Assembly (NCBI RefSeq): GCF_002093115.1
Contig: NZ_NAAD01000003.1
Coordinates: 1 to 64,000, forward strand
Length of the DNA stretch: 64,000 nt
Reading direction: 5' to 3'
DNA from: Geothermobacter hydrogeniphilus
Lineage (GTDB): Bacteria; Desulfobacterota; Desulfuromonadia; Desulfuromonadales; Geothermobacteraceae
Of this stretch, positions 42,932 to 52,277 are shown one piece after another (position 1 is the first letter of the stretch; every line of letters begins with the position of its first letter). The position numbers and the translations under genes were made by a program. A model generated the notes under the pieces. The model saw only the letters and a program-made list of their open reading frames with translations. It was not told the origin of the DNA and made no database searches.

Positions 42932-43796
42932 GACGCCCAATAACAAGGCCTGGTTTCTGGTCCTGCCGGTTTTTGCGCTGGTTGCGTTCAGCGCCATCAT
43001 TCCGTTGATGACGGTGGTCAACTATTCGGTACAGGACATTTTTGACGCCAATACCAGGATCTGGGTCGGCACTGAATGGTTCCGGGAAGCATTGCACGAC
43101 CCGCGACTGCACGGTGCCCTGATGCGGCAGTTCATCTTCTCCGGCTGTGTGTTGTTGATCGAAATCCCGCTGGGCATTTCCATTGCCCTGTGTATGCCCA
43201 ACAAGGGGCGGATGGTTTCTCTCTGCCTGGTTCTGCTGGCGTTGCCGTTGCTGATCCCGTGGAATGTGGTCGGAACAATTTTTCAGATTTTCGGCCGTGA
43301 GGATGTCGGCCTGGGGGGGGCCGTGATCAATGCTCTCGGCATCCCGTACAACTACTCGGCGTCACCGCTGGCCGCGTGGTTGACGGTGCTGGTGATGGAC
43401 GTCTGGCACTGGACTTCTCTGGTGGTGCTGCTCTGTTATGCCGGTCTGCAGGCGATCCCTGATGCCTACTACCAGGCGGCCCGCATCGACGGTGCCTCCC
43501 GGTGGGCGGTCTTTCGCTATATCCAGTTGCCGAAATTGCGCGGTGTTCTGCTGATCGCGGTGCTGTTGCGCTTCATGGACAGTTTTATGATTTATTCCGA
43601 ACCCTTTGTGTTGACGGGCGGCGGACCTGGTAATGCCACGACCTTTCTCAGCCAGTTCCTGACCAAGATGGCGGTCGGCCAGTTTGATCTGGGACCGGCT
43701 GCGGCCTTTTCACTGATTTATTTCCTGATTATCCTGCTCTTCAGTTGGATCTTTTATACCATTATGACCAACCTGGGCGCCGAAGAGGAAGGCTGA
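42924..43796 (+). CDS. glpP: Glycerol ABC importer permease, GlpP-like
   Basis: A protein of 290 residues with six membrane helices. The binding-protein-dependent transport loop is visible (YYQAARIDGASRWAVFRYIQLPKL, the EAA motif). The start at ATG 42924 has GGGAG 6 bp upstream and overlaps the glpT stop; an in-frame ATG at 42918 is the alternative. Confidence 0.9.
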   Translation: MNKTPNNKAWFLVLPVFALVAFSAIIPLMTVVNYSVQDIFDANTRIWVGTEWFREALHDPRLHGALMRQFIFSGCVLLIEIPLGISIALCMPNKGRMVSLCLVLLALPLLIPWNVVGTIFQIFGREDVGLGGAVINALGIPYNYSASPLAAWLTVLVMDVWHWTSLVVLLCYAGLQAIPDAYYQAARIDGASRWAVFRYIQLPKLRGVLLIAVLLRFMDSFMIYSEPFVLTGGGPGNATTFLSQFLTKMAVGQFDLGPAAAFSLIYFLIILLFSWIFYTIMTNLGAEEEG

Positions 43797-43807
43797 GGAG
43801 TTTATCC

Positions 43808-44611
43808 ATGCGACTGCCGAAACGTTACCTGCTGTTGTTGCTTTACCTGGTTTTCCTGCTGCTGCCGATCTACTGGCTGCTGAACATGTCGCTCAAGACC
43901 AATGAAGAGATCCTCGGCGGCCTGACGCTGTTTCCTGCTCATCTGACTCTGGCAAATTACCGGGTGATCTTCACCGATGCGTCCTGGTACAGCGGCTATC
44001 TGAACTCCATCTGCTATGTGTCGATCAATACGGTGATTTCACTGCTGGTTGCACTGCCGGCAGCCTATGCTTTTTCGCGCTACAGTTTTCTTGGCGACAA
44101 GCATATGTTTTTCTGGCTGCTGACCAATCGCATGTCGCCGCCGGCAGTCTTTCTGCTGCCCTTTTTTCAACTTTATTCCAGCATCGGTCTGTTTGATACC
44201 CATATCGCCGTGGCCCTGGCGCATTGCCTGTTCAATGTTCCGCTGGCGGTCTGGATTCTCGAAGGTTTCATGTCCGGGGTTCCGAAGGAAATCGATGAAA
44301 CAGCCTACCTTGACGGCTACAATTTCCCCCGTTTCTTCCTTACGATCTTTCTGCCGTTGATCCGTTCCGGTGTCGGCGTGACAGCTTTTTTCTGTTTCAT
44401 GTTCAGCTGGGTTGAGTTGTTGCTGGCCAGAACCCTGACATCGGTCAATGCCAAGCCCATCGCCGCCGTCATGACTCGCACCGTCAGTGCCTCGGGCATG
44501 GACTGGGGAGTCCTCGCGGCGGCTGGTATGCTGACTATCTTGCCTGGTGTCTTGGTGATCTGGTTTGTGCGTCATCATGTTGCCAAGGGCTTTGCCCTCG
44601 GCCGGGTTTAG
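43808..44611 (+). CDS. glpQ: Glycerol ABC importer permease, GlpQ-like
   Basis: A protein of 267 residues with six membrane helices (MalG type). EAA loop EIDETAYLDGYNFPRFFLTIFLPL. The ATG follows GAGGAG 6 bp upstream and lies 11 bp after glpP. Second permease subunit of the same importer. Confidence 0.9.
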   Translation: MRLPKRYLLLLLYLVFLLLPIYWLLNMSLKTNEEILGGLTLFPAHLTLANYRVIFTDASWYSGYLNSICYVSINTVISLLVALPAAYAFSRYSFLGDKHMFFWLLTNRMSPPAVFLLPFFQLYSSIGLFDTHIAVALAHCLFNVPLAVWILEGFMSGVPKEIDETAYLDGYNFPRFFLTIFLPLIRSGVGVTAFFCFMFSWVELLLARTLTSVNAKPIAAVMTRTVSASGMDWGVLAAAGMLTILPGVLVIWFVRHHVAKGFALGRV

Positions 44612-44623
44612 CGGGAGGCTCTT

Positions 44624-44896
44624 ATGGGATGGATGGCCTGGACAACCTGGACCGCAACCTTTTTCAGCGTCATAGTGCTGATGCTGGTCGCGATGACGCT
44701 CTGGCAGATCGTGTCACCCACCCGCGAACGACGCGGCTGGCTGCCAATGAAGACGACTCGTGGAGATCGGCTGTTCATCGGCCTGCTCGGCAGCGCCTAC
44801 ATTCATCTCGGCTGGCTCGGATTGACAGAATTGAGCCTCTGGTGGGCGTTTGCCATCTCCCTGGTTTTTATGTTTCTGATGATGAAACGGGGCTGA
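44624..44896 (+). CDS. DUF2160-family small membrane protein of the glycerol importer operon
   Basis: A protein of 90 residues with two or three hydrophobic segments. WMAWTTWTATFF at the N-terminus and TPRERRGWLPMKTTRGDRLFIGLLGSA in the middle are typical of DUF2160 proteins, which occur between glpQ and glpV in glycerol importer operons. Role unknown; probably an accessory subunit. 12 bp after glpQ. Confidence 0.85.
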   Translation: MGWMAWTTWTATFFSVIVLMLVAMTLWQIVSPTRERRGWLPMKTTRGDRLFIGLLGSAYIHLGWLGLTELSLWWAFAISLVFMFLMMKRG

Positions 44897-45058
44897 GTTC
44901 GATGAAGATGACTATCCGTTTTCGCCTCAACCCGTCATCGGCCGGCCTCGCTGATGACGACCCTTTTTCACTGCCGGGGGAAAAGAGGAGCATGGTGGCT
45001 TTCTCGATTCCGGAGGCGGTCGGCAACTGAAGTGCAACCCATTCAGGAGGAGACAGGT

Positions 45059-46831
45059 ATGGCAAAGCAACAGAATTTAAGGCATCCGCGGCATTTCTGG
45101 TGGCGGGCAGTATTGGCTGTTGGTCTGGTTCTGGGAATGTTTCCAACAGGACCGGTTCAGGCAGAAGACATCTCCGGGTATATGCGGGCCGCGGAGAAAT
45201 GGGTTGATAGCGAATTCAATCCTTCGACCCTTTCTCGTGCCGAGCAGCTCAAGGAACTGGAGTGGTTCATCAAGGCGGCGGCTCCCTATCGCGGGCAGTC
45301 GATCAATGTTGTCTCCGAGACCATCACCACTCATGAGTATGAGTCGAAGGTGCTGGCCAAGGCGTTTTCCGAGATTACCGGCATCAAGCTCAAGCACGAT
45401 CTGATCCAGGAAGGGGATGTCATTGAAAAATTGCAGACCCAGATGCAGTCGGGACGCAATATCTATGATGCCTATGTCAACGACTCTGACCTCATTGGTA
45501 CCCATTTTCGTTATGGCAAAGTGGTTCCTTTGAGTGACTGGATGGCCGGCGAGGGCAAGGAGGTAACCTTGCCGACACTCGACGTCAAAGACTTTATCGG
45601 CATCAGTTTTACCACCAGCCCGGACGGCAAAATCTACCAGTTGCCTGACCAGCAGTTCGCCAACCTTTACTGGTTCCGTTATGACTGGTTCCAGCGGCCC
45701 GACCTGAAGAAGAAATTTAAACAGCTCTACGGCTATGAACTTGGCGTACCTGTCAACTGGTCGGCTTACGAAGATATCGCCGATTTCTTCAGCAACAAGG
45801 TCAAGACCATTGATGGTCAACGGGTCTATGGTCACATGGACTATGGAAAAAAAGATCCTTCCCTCGGCTGGCGTTTTACCGATGCCTGGCTTTCCATGGC
45901 CGGTGCCGGCGACAAGGGGATTCCGAACGGCAAGCCGGTGGATGAATGGGGCATTCGGGTTGAGAACTGTCGACCGGTCGGTTCCAGTGTCGAGCGCGGT
46001 GGAGCGACCAACGGTCCGGCTGCCGTTTATTCGTTGACCAAGTATGTTGACTGGATGAAAAAGTATGCGCCGCCGGAGGCTTCAGGCATGACCTTCTCTG
46101 AAGCCGGACCGGTACCAGCGCAGGGCAATATTGCTCAGCAGATCTTCTGGTACACCGCGTTTACCGCTGACATGACCAAGCCCGGTCTGCCGGTGGTTAA
46201 TGCCGACGGTACTCCCAAGTGGCGCATGGCACCTTCACCGCATGGCCCCTATTGGGAAGAAGGAATGAAACTCGGATACCAGGATGCCGGTTCCTGGACT
46301 CTGCTCAAAAGCACTCCGGTGGAACGGCGCAAGGCGGCCTGGCTCTATGCCCAGTTTGTTGTTTCGAAGACCGTATCCTTGAAGAAAACCCTGGTTGGAT
46401 TGACTCCGATTCGTGAATCGGATCTGCAGTCCGAAGCGATGACCAAGGTGGCGCCGAAACTTGGCGGCCTGGTTGAGTTTTATCGCAGTCCGGCGCGGGT
46501 TGCCTGGACCCCGACCGGTACCAATGTCCCTGATTATCCGAAGTTGGCGCAACTCTGGTGGCAGAATGTTGCCGAGGCGGTTACGGGTGAAAAAACTCCA
46601 CAGCAGGCGATGGACAGTCTGGCTGCACAGCAGGACCGGGTGATGCAGCGGCTTGAGAGGGCCAAGGTCCAGAAGACCTGCGGTCCCAAGCTCAACCCGA
46701 AAAAGGACGCCTCCTACTGGCTGAGTCAGCCCGGTTCGCCCAAGCCGAAGCTGGCAAATGAAAAACCGAAGGGGGAGACGGTTCCTTACGAACAGTTGCT
46801 TCAAGCCTGGAGCCACGGTCGGGTACGCTGA
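45059..46831 (+). CDS. glpV: Glycerol ABC importer substrate-binding protein, GlpV-like
   Basis: A protein of 590 residues, long for a binding protein but normal for GlpV. Signal peptide with cleavage near PVQA/ED (35/36), then a family 1-type extracellular solute-binding fold (YDAYVNDSDLIG, FRYDWFQRPDLKKKFKQ, GWRFTDAWLSMAGAGDKG). The start at ATG 45059 has AGGAGG 8 bp upstream. It lies 162 bp after the DUF2160 gene and is followed by a strong hairpin. Confidence 0.92.
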   Translation: MAKQQNLRHPRHFWWRAVLAVGLVLGMFPTGPVQAEDISGYMRAAEKWVDSEFNPSTLSRAEQLKELEWFIKAAAPYRGQSINVVSETITTHEYESKVLAKAFSEITGIKLKHDLIQEGDVIEKLQTQMQSGRNIYDAYVNDSDLIGTHFRYGKVVPLSDWMAGEGKEVTLPTLDVKDFIGISFTTSPDGKIYQLPDQQFANLYWFRYDWFQRPDLKKKFKQLYGYELGVPVNWSAYEDIADFFSNKVKTIDGQRVYGHMDYGKKDPSLGWRFTDAWLSMAGAGDKGIPNGKPVDEWGIRVENCRPVGSSVERGGATNGPAAVYSLTKYVDWMKKYAPPEASGMTFSEAGPVPAQGNIAQQIFWYTAFTADMTKPGLPVVNADGTPKWRMAPSPHGPYWEEGMKLGYQDAGSWTLLKSTPVERRKAAWLYAQFVVSKTVSLKKTLVGLTPIRESDLQSEAMTKVAPKLGGLVEFYRSPARVAWTPTGTNVPDYPKLAQLWWQNVAEAVTGEKTPQQAMDSLAAQQDRVMQRLERAKVQKTCGPKLNPKKDASYWLSQPGSPKPKLANEKPKGETVPYEQLLQAWSHGRVR

Positions 46832-46861
46832 GCCGGACCAGATGGACCTGGCACATCATAC

Positions 46862-46890
46862 GGGGGCTGGAGGATGCTGCTCCAGCCCCC
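46862..46890 (+). terminator. Probable rho-independent terminator
   Basis: Perfect 11-bp stem GGGGGCTGGAG / CTCCAGCCCCC with a short loop, then GAGTTTTGTC. It ends the glpSTPQV transcript; the T-tract is short. Confidence 0.75.
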
Positions 46891-46917
46891 GAGTTTTGTC
46901 TGACGCTCAGCTATTGA

Positions 46918-47079
46918 CCTGAATCAGTAAGTCCCAGTTGGATTGAGAGTGCAAGTGCTTGGTCTGAACGAGATTTCCAAGAATCTGAAGCGCACCCATA
47001 GGTTCGCTGGTGATTTTTGGGAAGCACAGGCAGATCAATGACTTGTGCTGTCCGCTGACAAGGGACTCACGGATTCAGG
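46918..47079 (-). repeat. MITE-like repeat, copy D (inverted orientation)
   Basis: A 162-bp element, CCTGAATCAGTAAG...CTCACGGATTCAGG, with the core read as CGCACCCATAGGTTCGCTGGTGATTTTTGGGAAG, i.e. reversed relative to copies B, C, E and F. It lies between the glpV terminator and glpD, 23 bp before the glpD start. Confidence 0.87.
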
Positions 47080-47102
47080 ATTGAATCAGGTGAAAAGAAC
47101 TT

Positions 47103-48731
47103 ATGCCGAGAACAAGCATGCCCAGAGCAGACATCCTTGCCGAATTGCGGCAAGATGAACCCTTCGATTTACTGATCATCGGTGGCGGCGCCACCGGCTG
47201 CGGCATTGCTCTCGACGCAGCGAATCGCGGCCTGAAGGTGGCGCTGGTGGAAAAACAGGATTTCGCCGAAGGGACCAGCAGTCGCAGTACCAAGTTGGTG
47301 CATGGCGGTGTGCGCTACCTGGAAATGGCCGTCAAGCATCTTGACCGGGTGCAGTACAATCTGGTGCGGGATGGGCTGCATGAGCGGGGGATTCTGCTCA
47401 ACAATGCTCCGCACCTGGCCTGTCGTCTGCCGCTGGTGACACCGCTCTATCGCTGGCTCGATATCCCCTATATCTATGCCGGACTTAAACTCTACGATCT
47501 CCTGGCCGGGAAGCGGGGTCTCGGTCGCAGTCGCCTGCTCAGCCGTCGGGAGGCGTTGCGGCGTTTCCCGCTGTTGCGTGCCGAAGGCCTCAAGGCCGGG
47601 GTCCTCTATTATGACGGCCAGTTCAATGATGCCCGTATGGCCCTGACTCTGGCTATGACAGCCCGTGAGCAGGGAGCTCTGGTCGTCAACGATGTTGCCG
47701 CGGTTGAACTTCTCAAAGAGGGCCGACGGCTGGTTGGCGCCACCCTGGAAGAGCAACAGACCGGTGAGCGTTTCACACTCAGGGCCAGGGGCATTATCAA
47801 TGCAACCGGCCCCTTCGTGGACAGCATCCGGCGTTTTGATGCCCCGAATGCGGAACCGATCCTTGAGGCCAGCTCCGGCATTCACATTGTTCTCGATGAA
47901 CGCTTTGCCCCCCCTGATACGGGGTTGATGATTCCCAAGACTGAGGATGGCCGGGTGCTGTTCGTGTTGCCCTGGGAGGGGCACGCGTTGATCGGCACCA
48001 CCGACGAGCCAGCCGAGGTCCGTGAACATCCGCGGCCGCTGGAAGAGGAAATCGCCTACCTGTTGCGGCATGTCGGCCGCTATTTCAACCTGCAGGTGAC
48101 GCTGGGGGATGTCAAGAGCGCCTGGTGCGGGTTGCGGCCGCTGGTGCGCGATCCGAAGGCTTCTGATACCGCCAGGCTTGCGCGCGATCATGTTATTGAG
48201 GTCAGTTCTTCCGGTTTGCTGACCATCGCCGGGGGCAAGTGGACCACCTACCGTAAAATGGCGCAGGATGCCGTCGATCATGCCGTCAGGGTCTTCGGAC
48301 TCAATCCGCTGCGGGACTGCGGCACCGAACAGCTGCCGCTGATCGGTGCCGGCGGAGAACGGCAGGTGATCGAAGCCGAGCTGCGGGAGGAATTCGGGCT
48401 GTCCACGGATCTCAGCGGGCATCTCTACCATGCCTATGGCGATCGGGCGCCGGACGTGGCCCGACTGGCAGCCGGGGGGCTGGCGGCGCGGCTGGACGCG
48501 AACCATCCCTTCATCGAGGCCGAGGTTGTTTACGCCGCCCGCTTTGAAATGGCGGTGCATGCCGTCGACGTGCTGGCCCGACGTCTGCCGCTGGCCCTGC
48601 TTGACCGGGACGCGGCCCGGCGGGCGGCATCCCGGGTGCTGGAACTGCTGGCGGGGGAACTCGGCTGGGATGCAGAACGGCACTCGCGGGAGGCCGCGCT
48701 GGTGGAAGAGCGGCTGCGGGAAGGCCTGTAG
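47103..48731 (+). CDS. glpD: Glycerol-3-phosphate dehydrogenase (FAD, respiratory type)
   Basis: A protein of 542 residues. N-terminal FAD fold GGGATGCGIALDAANRG (near 28), then GTSSRSTKLVHGGVRYLE (GlpD signature), GTTDEPAE, and the C-terminal domain ending with the usual helical region. It oxidises glycerol 3-phosphate to dihydroxyacetone phosphate and reduces quinone at the inner membrane. It completes the GlpK-importer pathway. ATG 47103 has no strong ribosome site; ATG 47118 is an alternative. Confidence 0.95.
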   Translation: MPRTSMPRADILAELRQDEPFDLLIIGGGATGCGIALDAANRGLKVALVEKQDFAEGTSSRSTKLVHGGVRYLEMAVKHLDRVQYNLVRDGLHERGILLNNAPHLACRLPLVTPLYRWLDIPYIYAGLKLYDLLAGKRGLGRSRLLSRREALRRFPLLRAEGLKAGVLYYDGQFNDARMALTLAMTAREQGALVVNDVAAVELLKEGRRLVGATLEEQQTGERFTLRARGIINATGPFVDSIRRFDAPNAEPILEASSGIHIVLDERFAPPDTGLMIPKTEDGRVLFVLPWEGHALIGTTDEPAEVREHPRPLEEEIAYLLRHVGRYFNLQVTLGDVKSAWCGLRPLVRDPKASDTARLARDHVIEVSSSGLLTIAGGKWTTYRKMAQDAVDHAVRVFGLNPLRDCGTEQLPLIGAGGERQVIEAELREEFGLSTDLSGHLYHAYGDRAPDVARLAAGGLAARLDANHPFIEAEVVYAARFEMAVHAVDVLARRLPLALLDRDAARRAASRVLELLAGELGWDAERHSREAALVEERLREGL

Positions 48732-48736
48732 TAAAT

Positions 48737-48760
48737 CCCTCTTCCCTGGAAAGGGAGGGT
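48737..48760. terminator. Weak convergent hairpin between glpD and hutH
   Basis: CCCTCTTCCC-TGG-AAAGGGAGGG-type imperfect stem in the 39-bp convergent gap. It could serve both genes. Confidence 0.35.
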
Positions 48761-48770
48761 TCCCTTCCCC

Positions 48771-50300
48771 TTACAGACTCGGCAGCAGTTTCTCCGGGAT
48801 CAGGTCATTGTAAGCCCCGTTGCGCACCAGTTCCCCGGCCTGTTGAATGTCCGGCGCGAAGTAGCGATCCTGGTCGTAGAAGGGGACCCGCGCGCGCAGC
48901 CGGCTCCGGGCTTCTTCGAGGGGCCGCGAGGTTTTCAGCGGTCTGCGGAAATCGACACCCTGGCAGGCGGCCAGCAGTTCCACGGCCAGGATTCCGCCGC
49001 TGTTGTCGGCCATGTCGCGCAGTCGGCGGGCGGCGAAAGTCGCCATCGAGACATGATCCTCCTGGTTGGCCGAGGTCGGCAGGCTGTCGACGCTGGCCGG
49101 GTGGGCAAGGGTTTTGTTCTCGCTCGCCAGGGCCGCGGCGGTGACCTGGGCGATCATGAACCCGGAGTTGAGGCCGCCCTTCTCGACCAGGAACGGTGGC
49201 AGCTTGCTCAGGTTGCTGTCGATCAGCAGAGCGATACGCCGCTCGGCCAGGGCGCCGATTTCGGCGATCGCCAGGGCCAGGTTGTCGGCGGCCATCGCCA
49301 CCGACTCGGCGTGGAAGTTGCCGCCGGAGAGGATGTCGCAGTCGGCGCTGAAGACCAGCGGGTTGTCGGAAACGGCATTGGCCTCGGTGACCAGTACCCG
49401 CGCGGCATGACGGATCTGCTCCAGGCAGGCGCCCATCACCTGCGGCTGGCAGCGCAGCGAGTAGGGGTCCTGCACCGCCTCGCAGTTGCGGTGGGAATCC
49501 TCGATCTCGCTGCTGTCGAGCAGGCTGCGGTAGGCGGCGGCGGTGTCGATGCAGCTCTGATGACCGCGGACGGCGTGAATCCGCTCGTCGAAGGGTTTGC
49601 GGCTGCCGAGGGCCGCCTCGACGCTGAGGCTGCCGCAGACCAGGGCGGCGGCGAACAGGTCCTCGGCGGCGAACAGTCCGCGCAGGGCGAACGCGGTCGA
49701 AGCCTGGGTGCCGTTGAGCAACGCCAGTCCCTCCTTGGGGGCCAGCCGGAACGGTTTCAGACCGGCGATCTCCAGCCCCTTGCGACCCGGCAGCCGCCGG
49801 CCGTGGTGCAGTACCTCCCCCTCGCCGAGCAGCACCGTCGCCATGTGCGCCAGCGGCGCCAGATCGCCGGAGGCGCCGACCGAGCCTTTTTCCGGGATGC
49901 AGGGATAAACCTGGGCGTTGAGCAGGCGGATCAGGGCTTCGATCACCTCGCGGCGGATGCCGGAGTAGCCCCGCGCCAGGCTGTTGATCTTCAGCACCAG
50001 CAGCAGCCGTACGGTCGCTTCGCGCATGAACGTACCGATGCCGGCGGCATGGGAGAGGACGATGGAACGCTGCAGGGTTTCCAGTTCGTCGTTGGGGATG
50101 CGGGTGTTGGCCAGCAGGCCGAAGCCGGTGTTGACCCCGTAGACCACCCGGCCCTGCTCGATGACGTCGTGAACGGTGGCGGCCGACCGGTCGATTGGCT
50201 CCGCGGCTTCAGGACAGAGACTGAGTTCAACCGGCTGCGCCTGGACCTTGCGCAGGGTGGCGAGGTCGAGTTGGCCGGGAGTGAGTTGCAGTTTGAACAT
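48771..50300 (-). CDS. hutH: Histidine ammonia-lyase
   Basis: A protein of 509 residues, usual length. The MIO cofactor triad Ala-Ser-Gly lies in [15 protein letters not shown] (near 142-144). [12 protein letters not shown] and the C-terminal [14 protein letters not shown] are also diagnostic. It deaminates histidine to urocanate, the first step of histidine degradation. Last gene of the hutI-hutG-hutU-hutH unit, separated from hutU by a hairpin repeat. Confidence 0.97.
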   Translation of the reverse strand: MFKLQLTPGQLDLATLRKVQAQPVELSLCPEAAEPIDRSAATVHDVIEQGRVVYGVNTGFGLLANTRIPNDELETLQRSIVLSHAAGIGTFMREATVRLLLVLKINSLARGYSGIRREVIEALIRLLNAQVYPCIPEKGSVGASGDLAPLAHMATVLLGEGEVLHHGRRLPGRKGLEIAGLKPFRLAPKEGLALLNGTQASTAFALRGLFAAEDLFAAALVCGSLSVEAALGSRKPFDERIHAVRGHQSCIDTAAAYRSLLDSSEIEDSHRNCEAVQDPYSLRCQPQVMGACLEQIRHAARVLVTEANAVSDNPLVFSADCDILSGGNFHAESVAMAADNLALAIAEIGALAERRIALLIDSNLSKLPPFLVEKGGLNSGFMIAQVTAAALASENKTLAHPASVDSLPTSANQEDHVSMATFAARRLRDMADNSGGILAVELLAACQGVDFRRPLKTSRPLEEARSRLRARVPFYDQDRYFAPDIQQAGELVRNGAYNDLIPEKLLPSL

Positions 50301-50330
50301 GGTGAGACTCCGTTTTCAGGTAGAGAATTG

Positions 50331-50473
50331 GGCCACCAAGACACCAAGAACACCAAGAAAATCAGAAACCGGGACAAAAACAAGAAAACTGAGTGCAAAG
50401 CCTTTGTCCAGGTTTATTTATTGGGGATCTTGATCAAAAAGGCTCTTCTTGGTGTCCTTGGTGCCTTGGTGGC
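50331..50473. repeat. CCAAG/CTTGG hairpin repeat between hutU and hutH
   Basis: Left arm GGCCACCAAGACACCAAGAA with CACCAAG units; right arm CTTGGTGTCCTTGGTG and GCCTTGGTGGC. The arms are nearly complementary over about 30 bp and enclose an A-rich centre. No gene. Confidence 0.82.
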
Positions 50474-50482
50474 TAAAAAATA

Positions 50483-52153
50483 TCAGCTGTCCAGCATCGG
50501 CAGATCCAGCCCCTGCTCCCGCGCGCAGTCGCGGGCGATCTGATACCCGGCGTCGGCGTGGCGCATGACGCCGCTGGCGGGATCATTCCACAAGACCCTT
50601 CGCAGGCGTTTTTCGGCCGCGTCTGTGCCGTCGGCGACGATCACCAGCCCGGCGTGCTGGCTGAAGCCCATGCCGACCCCGCCGCCGTGGTGCAGGCTGA
50701 CCCAGGTGGCGCCGCCGGCGGTGGAGAGCAGGGCATTCAGGAGCGGCCAGTCGGAAACCGCGTCGGAGCCGTCGAGCATCCCCTCGGTTTCGCGGTTGGG
50801 GCTGGCGACCGAGCCGGAATCGAGATGGTCGCGGCCGATCACCACCGGGGCCCGCAGTTCACCGCTCTTGACCATCTGGTTGAAGGCGATACCGAGACGG
50901 GCGCGGTCCTTGAGTCCGACCCAGCAGATGCGTGCCGGCAGTCCCTGGAAATGGATGCGTTCCTTCGCCATGTCGAGCCAGTTGTGCAGGTGCGGATCGT
51001 CCGGGATCAGCTCCTTGACTTTAGCGTCGGTCTTGTAGATGTCCTCTGGGTCGCCGGAGAGTGCCGCCCAGCGGAATGGGCCGATCCCTTCGCAGAACAG
51101 CGGCCGGATGTAGGCGGGCACGAAGCCGGGGAAGTCGAAGGCGGTTTTTACCCCCTCTTCGAGAGCCATCTGGCGGATGTTGTTGCCGTAGTCGAAGGTG
51201 GCGGCGCCGCGGCGCTGCAGTTCGAGCATTGCCTCGACGTGCCGGGCCATCGACTGCTTCGCTGCCTTGACCACCCCCTGCGGATCGCTCTGCCGCCGCT
51301 CATCGGCCTGCCCCAGGCTCCAGCCCGCCGGCAGGTAGCCGTTGAGCGGATCGTGGGCGCTGGTCTGGTCGGTGCAGACATCGGGGGAGATCCCCCTTTC
51401 GACCAGTTCCGGCAGCACCTCGGCGCAGTTGCCGAGCAGCCCGACGGAGACCGGCCTGCGTTCTTTGCCGGCCTGCTCGATCAGTTGCAGGGCGTAGTCG
51501 AGGTCAGTTGTCTTGCGGTCGAGGTAGCCGGTCTGCAGGCGCTTGTCGATGCGCGATTCGTCGCATTCCACCGCCAGCATCGAGAACCCGGCCATGGTCG
51601 CCGCCAGCGGCTGGGCGCCGCCCATGCCGCCGAGGCCGCCGGTGAGAATCCAGCGCCCGGAGGCATCGCCGCCGAAGTGTTTTTTCGCCACTTCGACGAA
51701 GGTCTCGTAGGTGCCCTGGACGATGCCCTGCGAGCCGATGTAGATCCAGGAACCGGCTGTCATCTGGCCGTACATCATCAGTCCTTCACGGTCGAGCTGG
51801 TTGAAATGCTCCCAGGTCGCCCAGTGCGGCACCAGGTTGGAGTTGGCGATCAGCACTCGCGGCGCGTCGGGGTGGGTCGCAAAGACACCGACCGGCTTGC
51901 CCGACTGCACCAGCAGGGTCTCGTCGTCGCCCAGGCGCCTGAGCACTTCGACGATCCTGTCGAAACACTCCCAGTCACGGGCGGCGCGGCCGATGCCGCC
52001 GTAGACCACCAGCTCTTCGGGGCGTTCCGCGACTTCGGGGTCGAGGTTGTTCATCAGCATCCGCAGCGGCGCTTCGGTCAGCCAGCTGCCGGCGCTCAGT
52101 TCGGTGCCGCGCGGGGCGCGGATCACCCGGTTCGGGTCGTGTCGGTTGGACAT
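50483..52153 (-). CDS. hutU: Urocanate hydratase (urocanase)
   Basis: A protein of 556 residues. NAD-binding and urocanase signatures: [48 protein letters not shown] and the active-site region [14 protein letters not shown]. It converts urocanate to imidazolonepropionate. The start at ATG 52153 has AAGGAGAACACTC upstream; the longer frame from 52210 runs into repeat sequence. Confidence 0.97.
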   Translation of the reverse strand: MSNRHDPNRVIRAPRGTELSAGSWLTEAPLRMLMNNLDPEVAERPEELVVYGGIGRAARDWECFDRIVEVLRRLGDDETLLVQSGKPVGVFATHPDAPRVLIANSNLVPHWATWEHFNQLDREGLMMYGQMTAGSWIYIGSQGIVQGTYETFVEVAKKHFGGDASGRWILTGGLGGMGGAQPLAATMAGFSMLAVECDESRIDKRLQTGYLDRKTTDLDYALQLIEQAGKERRPVSVGLLGNCAEVLPELVERGISPDVCTDQTSAHDPLNGYLPAGWSLGQADERRQSDPQGVVKAAKQSMARHVEAMLELQRRGAATFDYGNNIRQMALEEGVKTAFDFPGFVPAYIRPLFCEGIGPFRWAALSGDPEDIYKTDAKVKELIPDDPHLHNWLDMAKERIHFQGLPARICWVGLKDRARLGIAFNQMVKSGELRAPVVIGRDHLDSGSVASPNRETEGMLDGSDAVSDWPLLNALLSTAGGATWVSLHHGGGVGMGFSQHAGLVIVADGTDAAEKRLRRVLWNDPASGVMRHADAGYQIARDCAREQGLDLPMLDS

Positions 52154-52201
52154 GAGTGTTCTCCTTGTCAGGCGTTTGTCGCTCTGCCATAGAGGCAAAT
52201 T

Positions 52202-52277
52202 GGCCACCAAGGCACTAAGATCACCAAGAAATCCTCAAGTTTTTTGTTTTTCTTGGTGTTCTTGGTGACTTGGTGGC
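52202..52277. repeat. CCAAG/CTTGG hairpin repeat between hutG and hutU, overlapping the hutG 3' end
   Basis: A compact copy (76 bp): GGCCACCAAGGCACTAAGATCACCAAGAA against TTCTTGGTGTTCTTGGTGACTTGGTGGC. Its right arm encodes the last residues of HutG. Confidence 0.82.

Noticed and set aside
44902-45030. A 42-codon frame between the DUF2160 gene and glpV.
   Set aside because: No convincing ribosome site, no similarity I can recognise, and the position is explained by a leader before glpV; it remains possible but unsupported.
50331-50473. CCAAG direct units considered as a CRISPR-like or tandem array.
   Set aside because: Units are only about 9 bp with no spacers, and the two halves are inverted, which fits a hairpin element.
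50558-52192. A 544-codon open frame antisense to hutU, and a similar 566-codon frame opposite hutH.
   Set aside because: Both are shadows of high-GC codon use; the minus-strand frames are unmistakable HutU and HutH.
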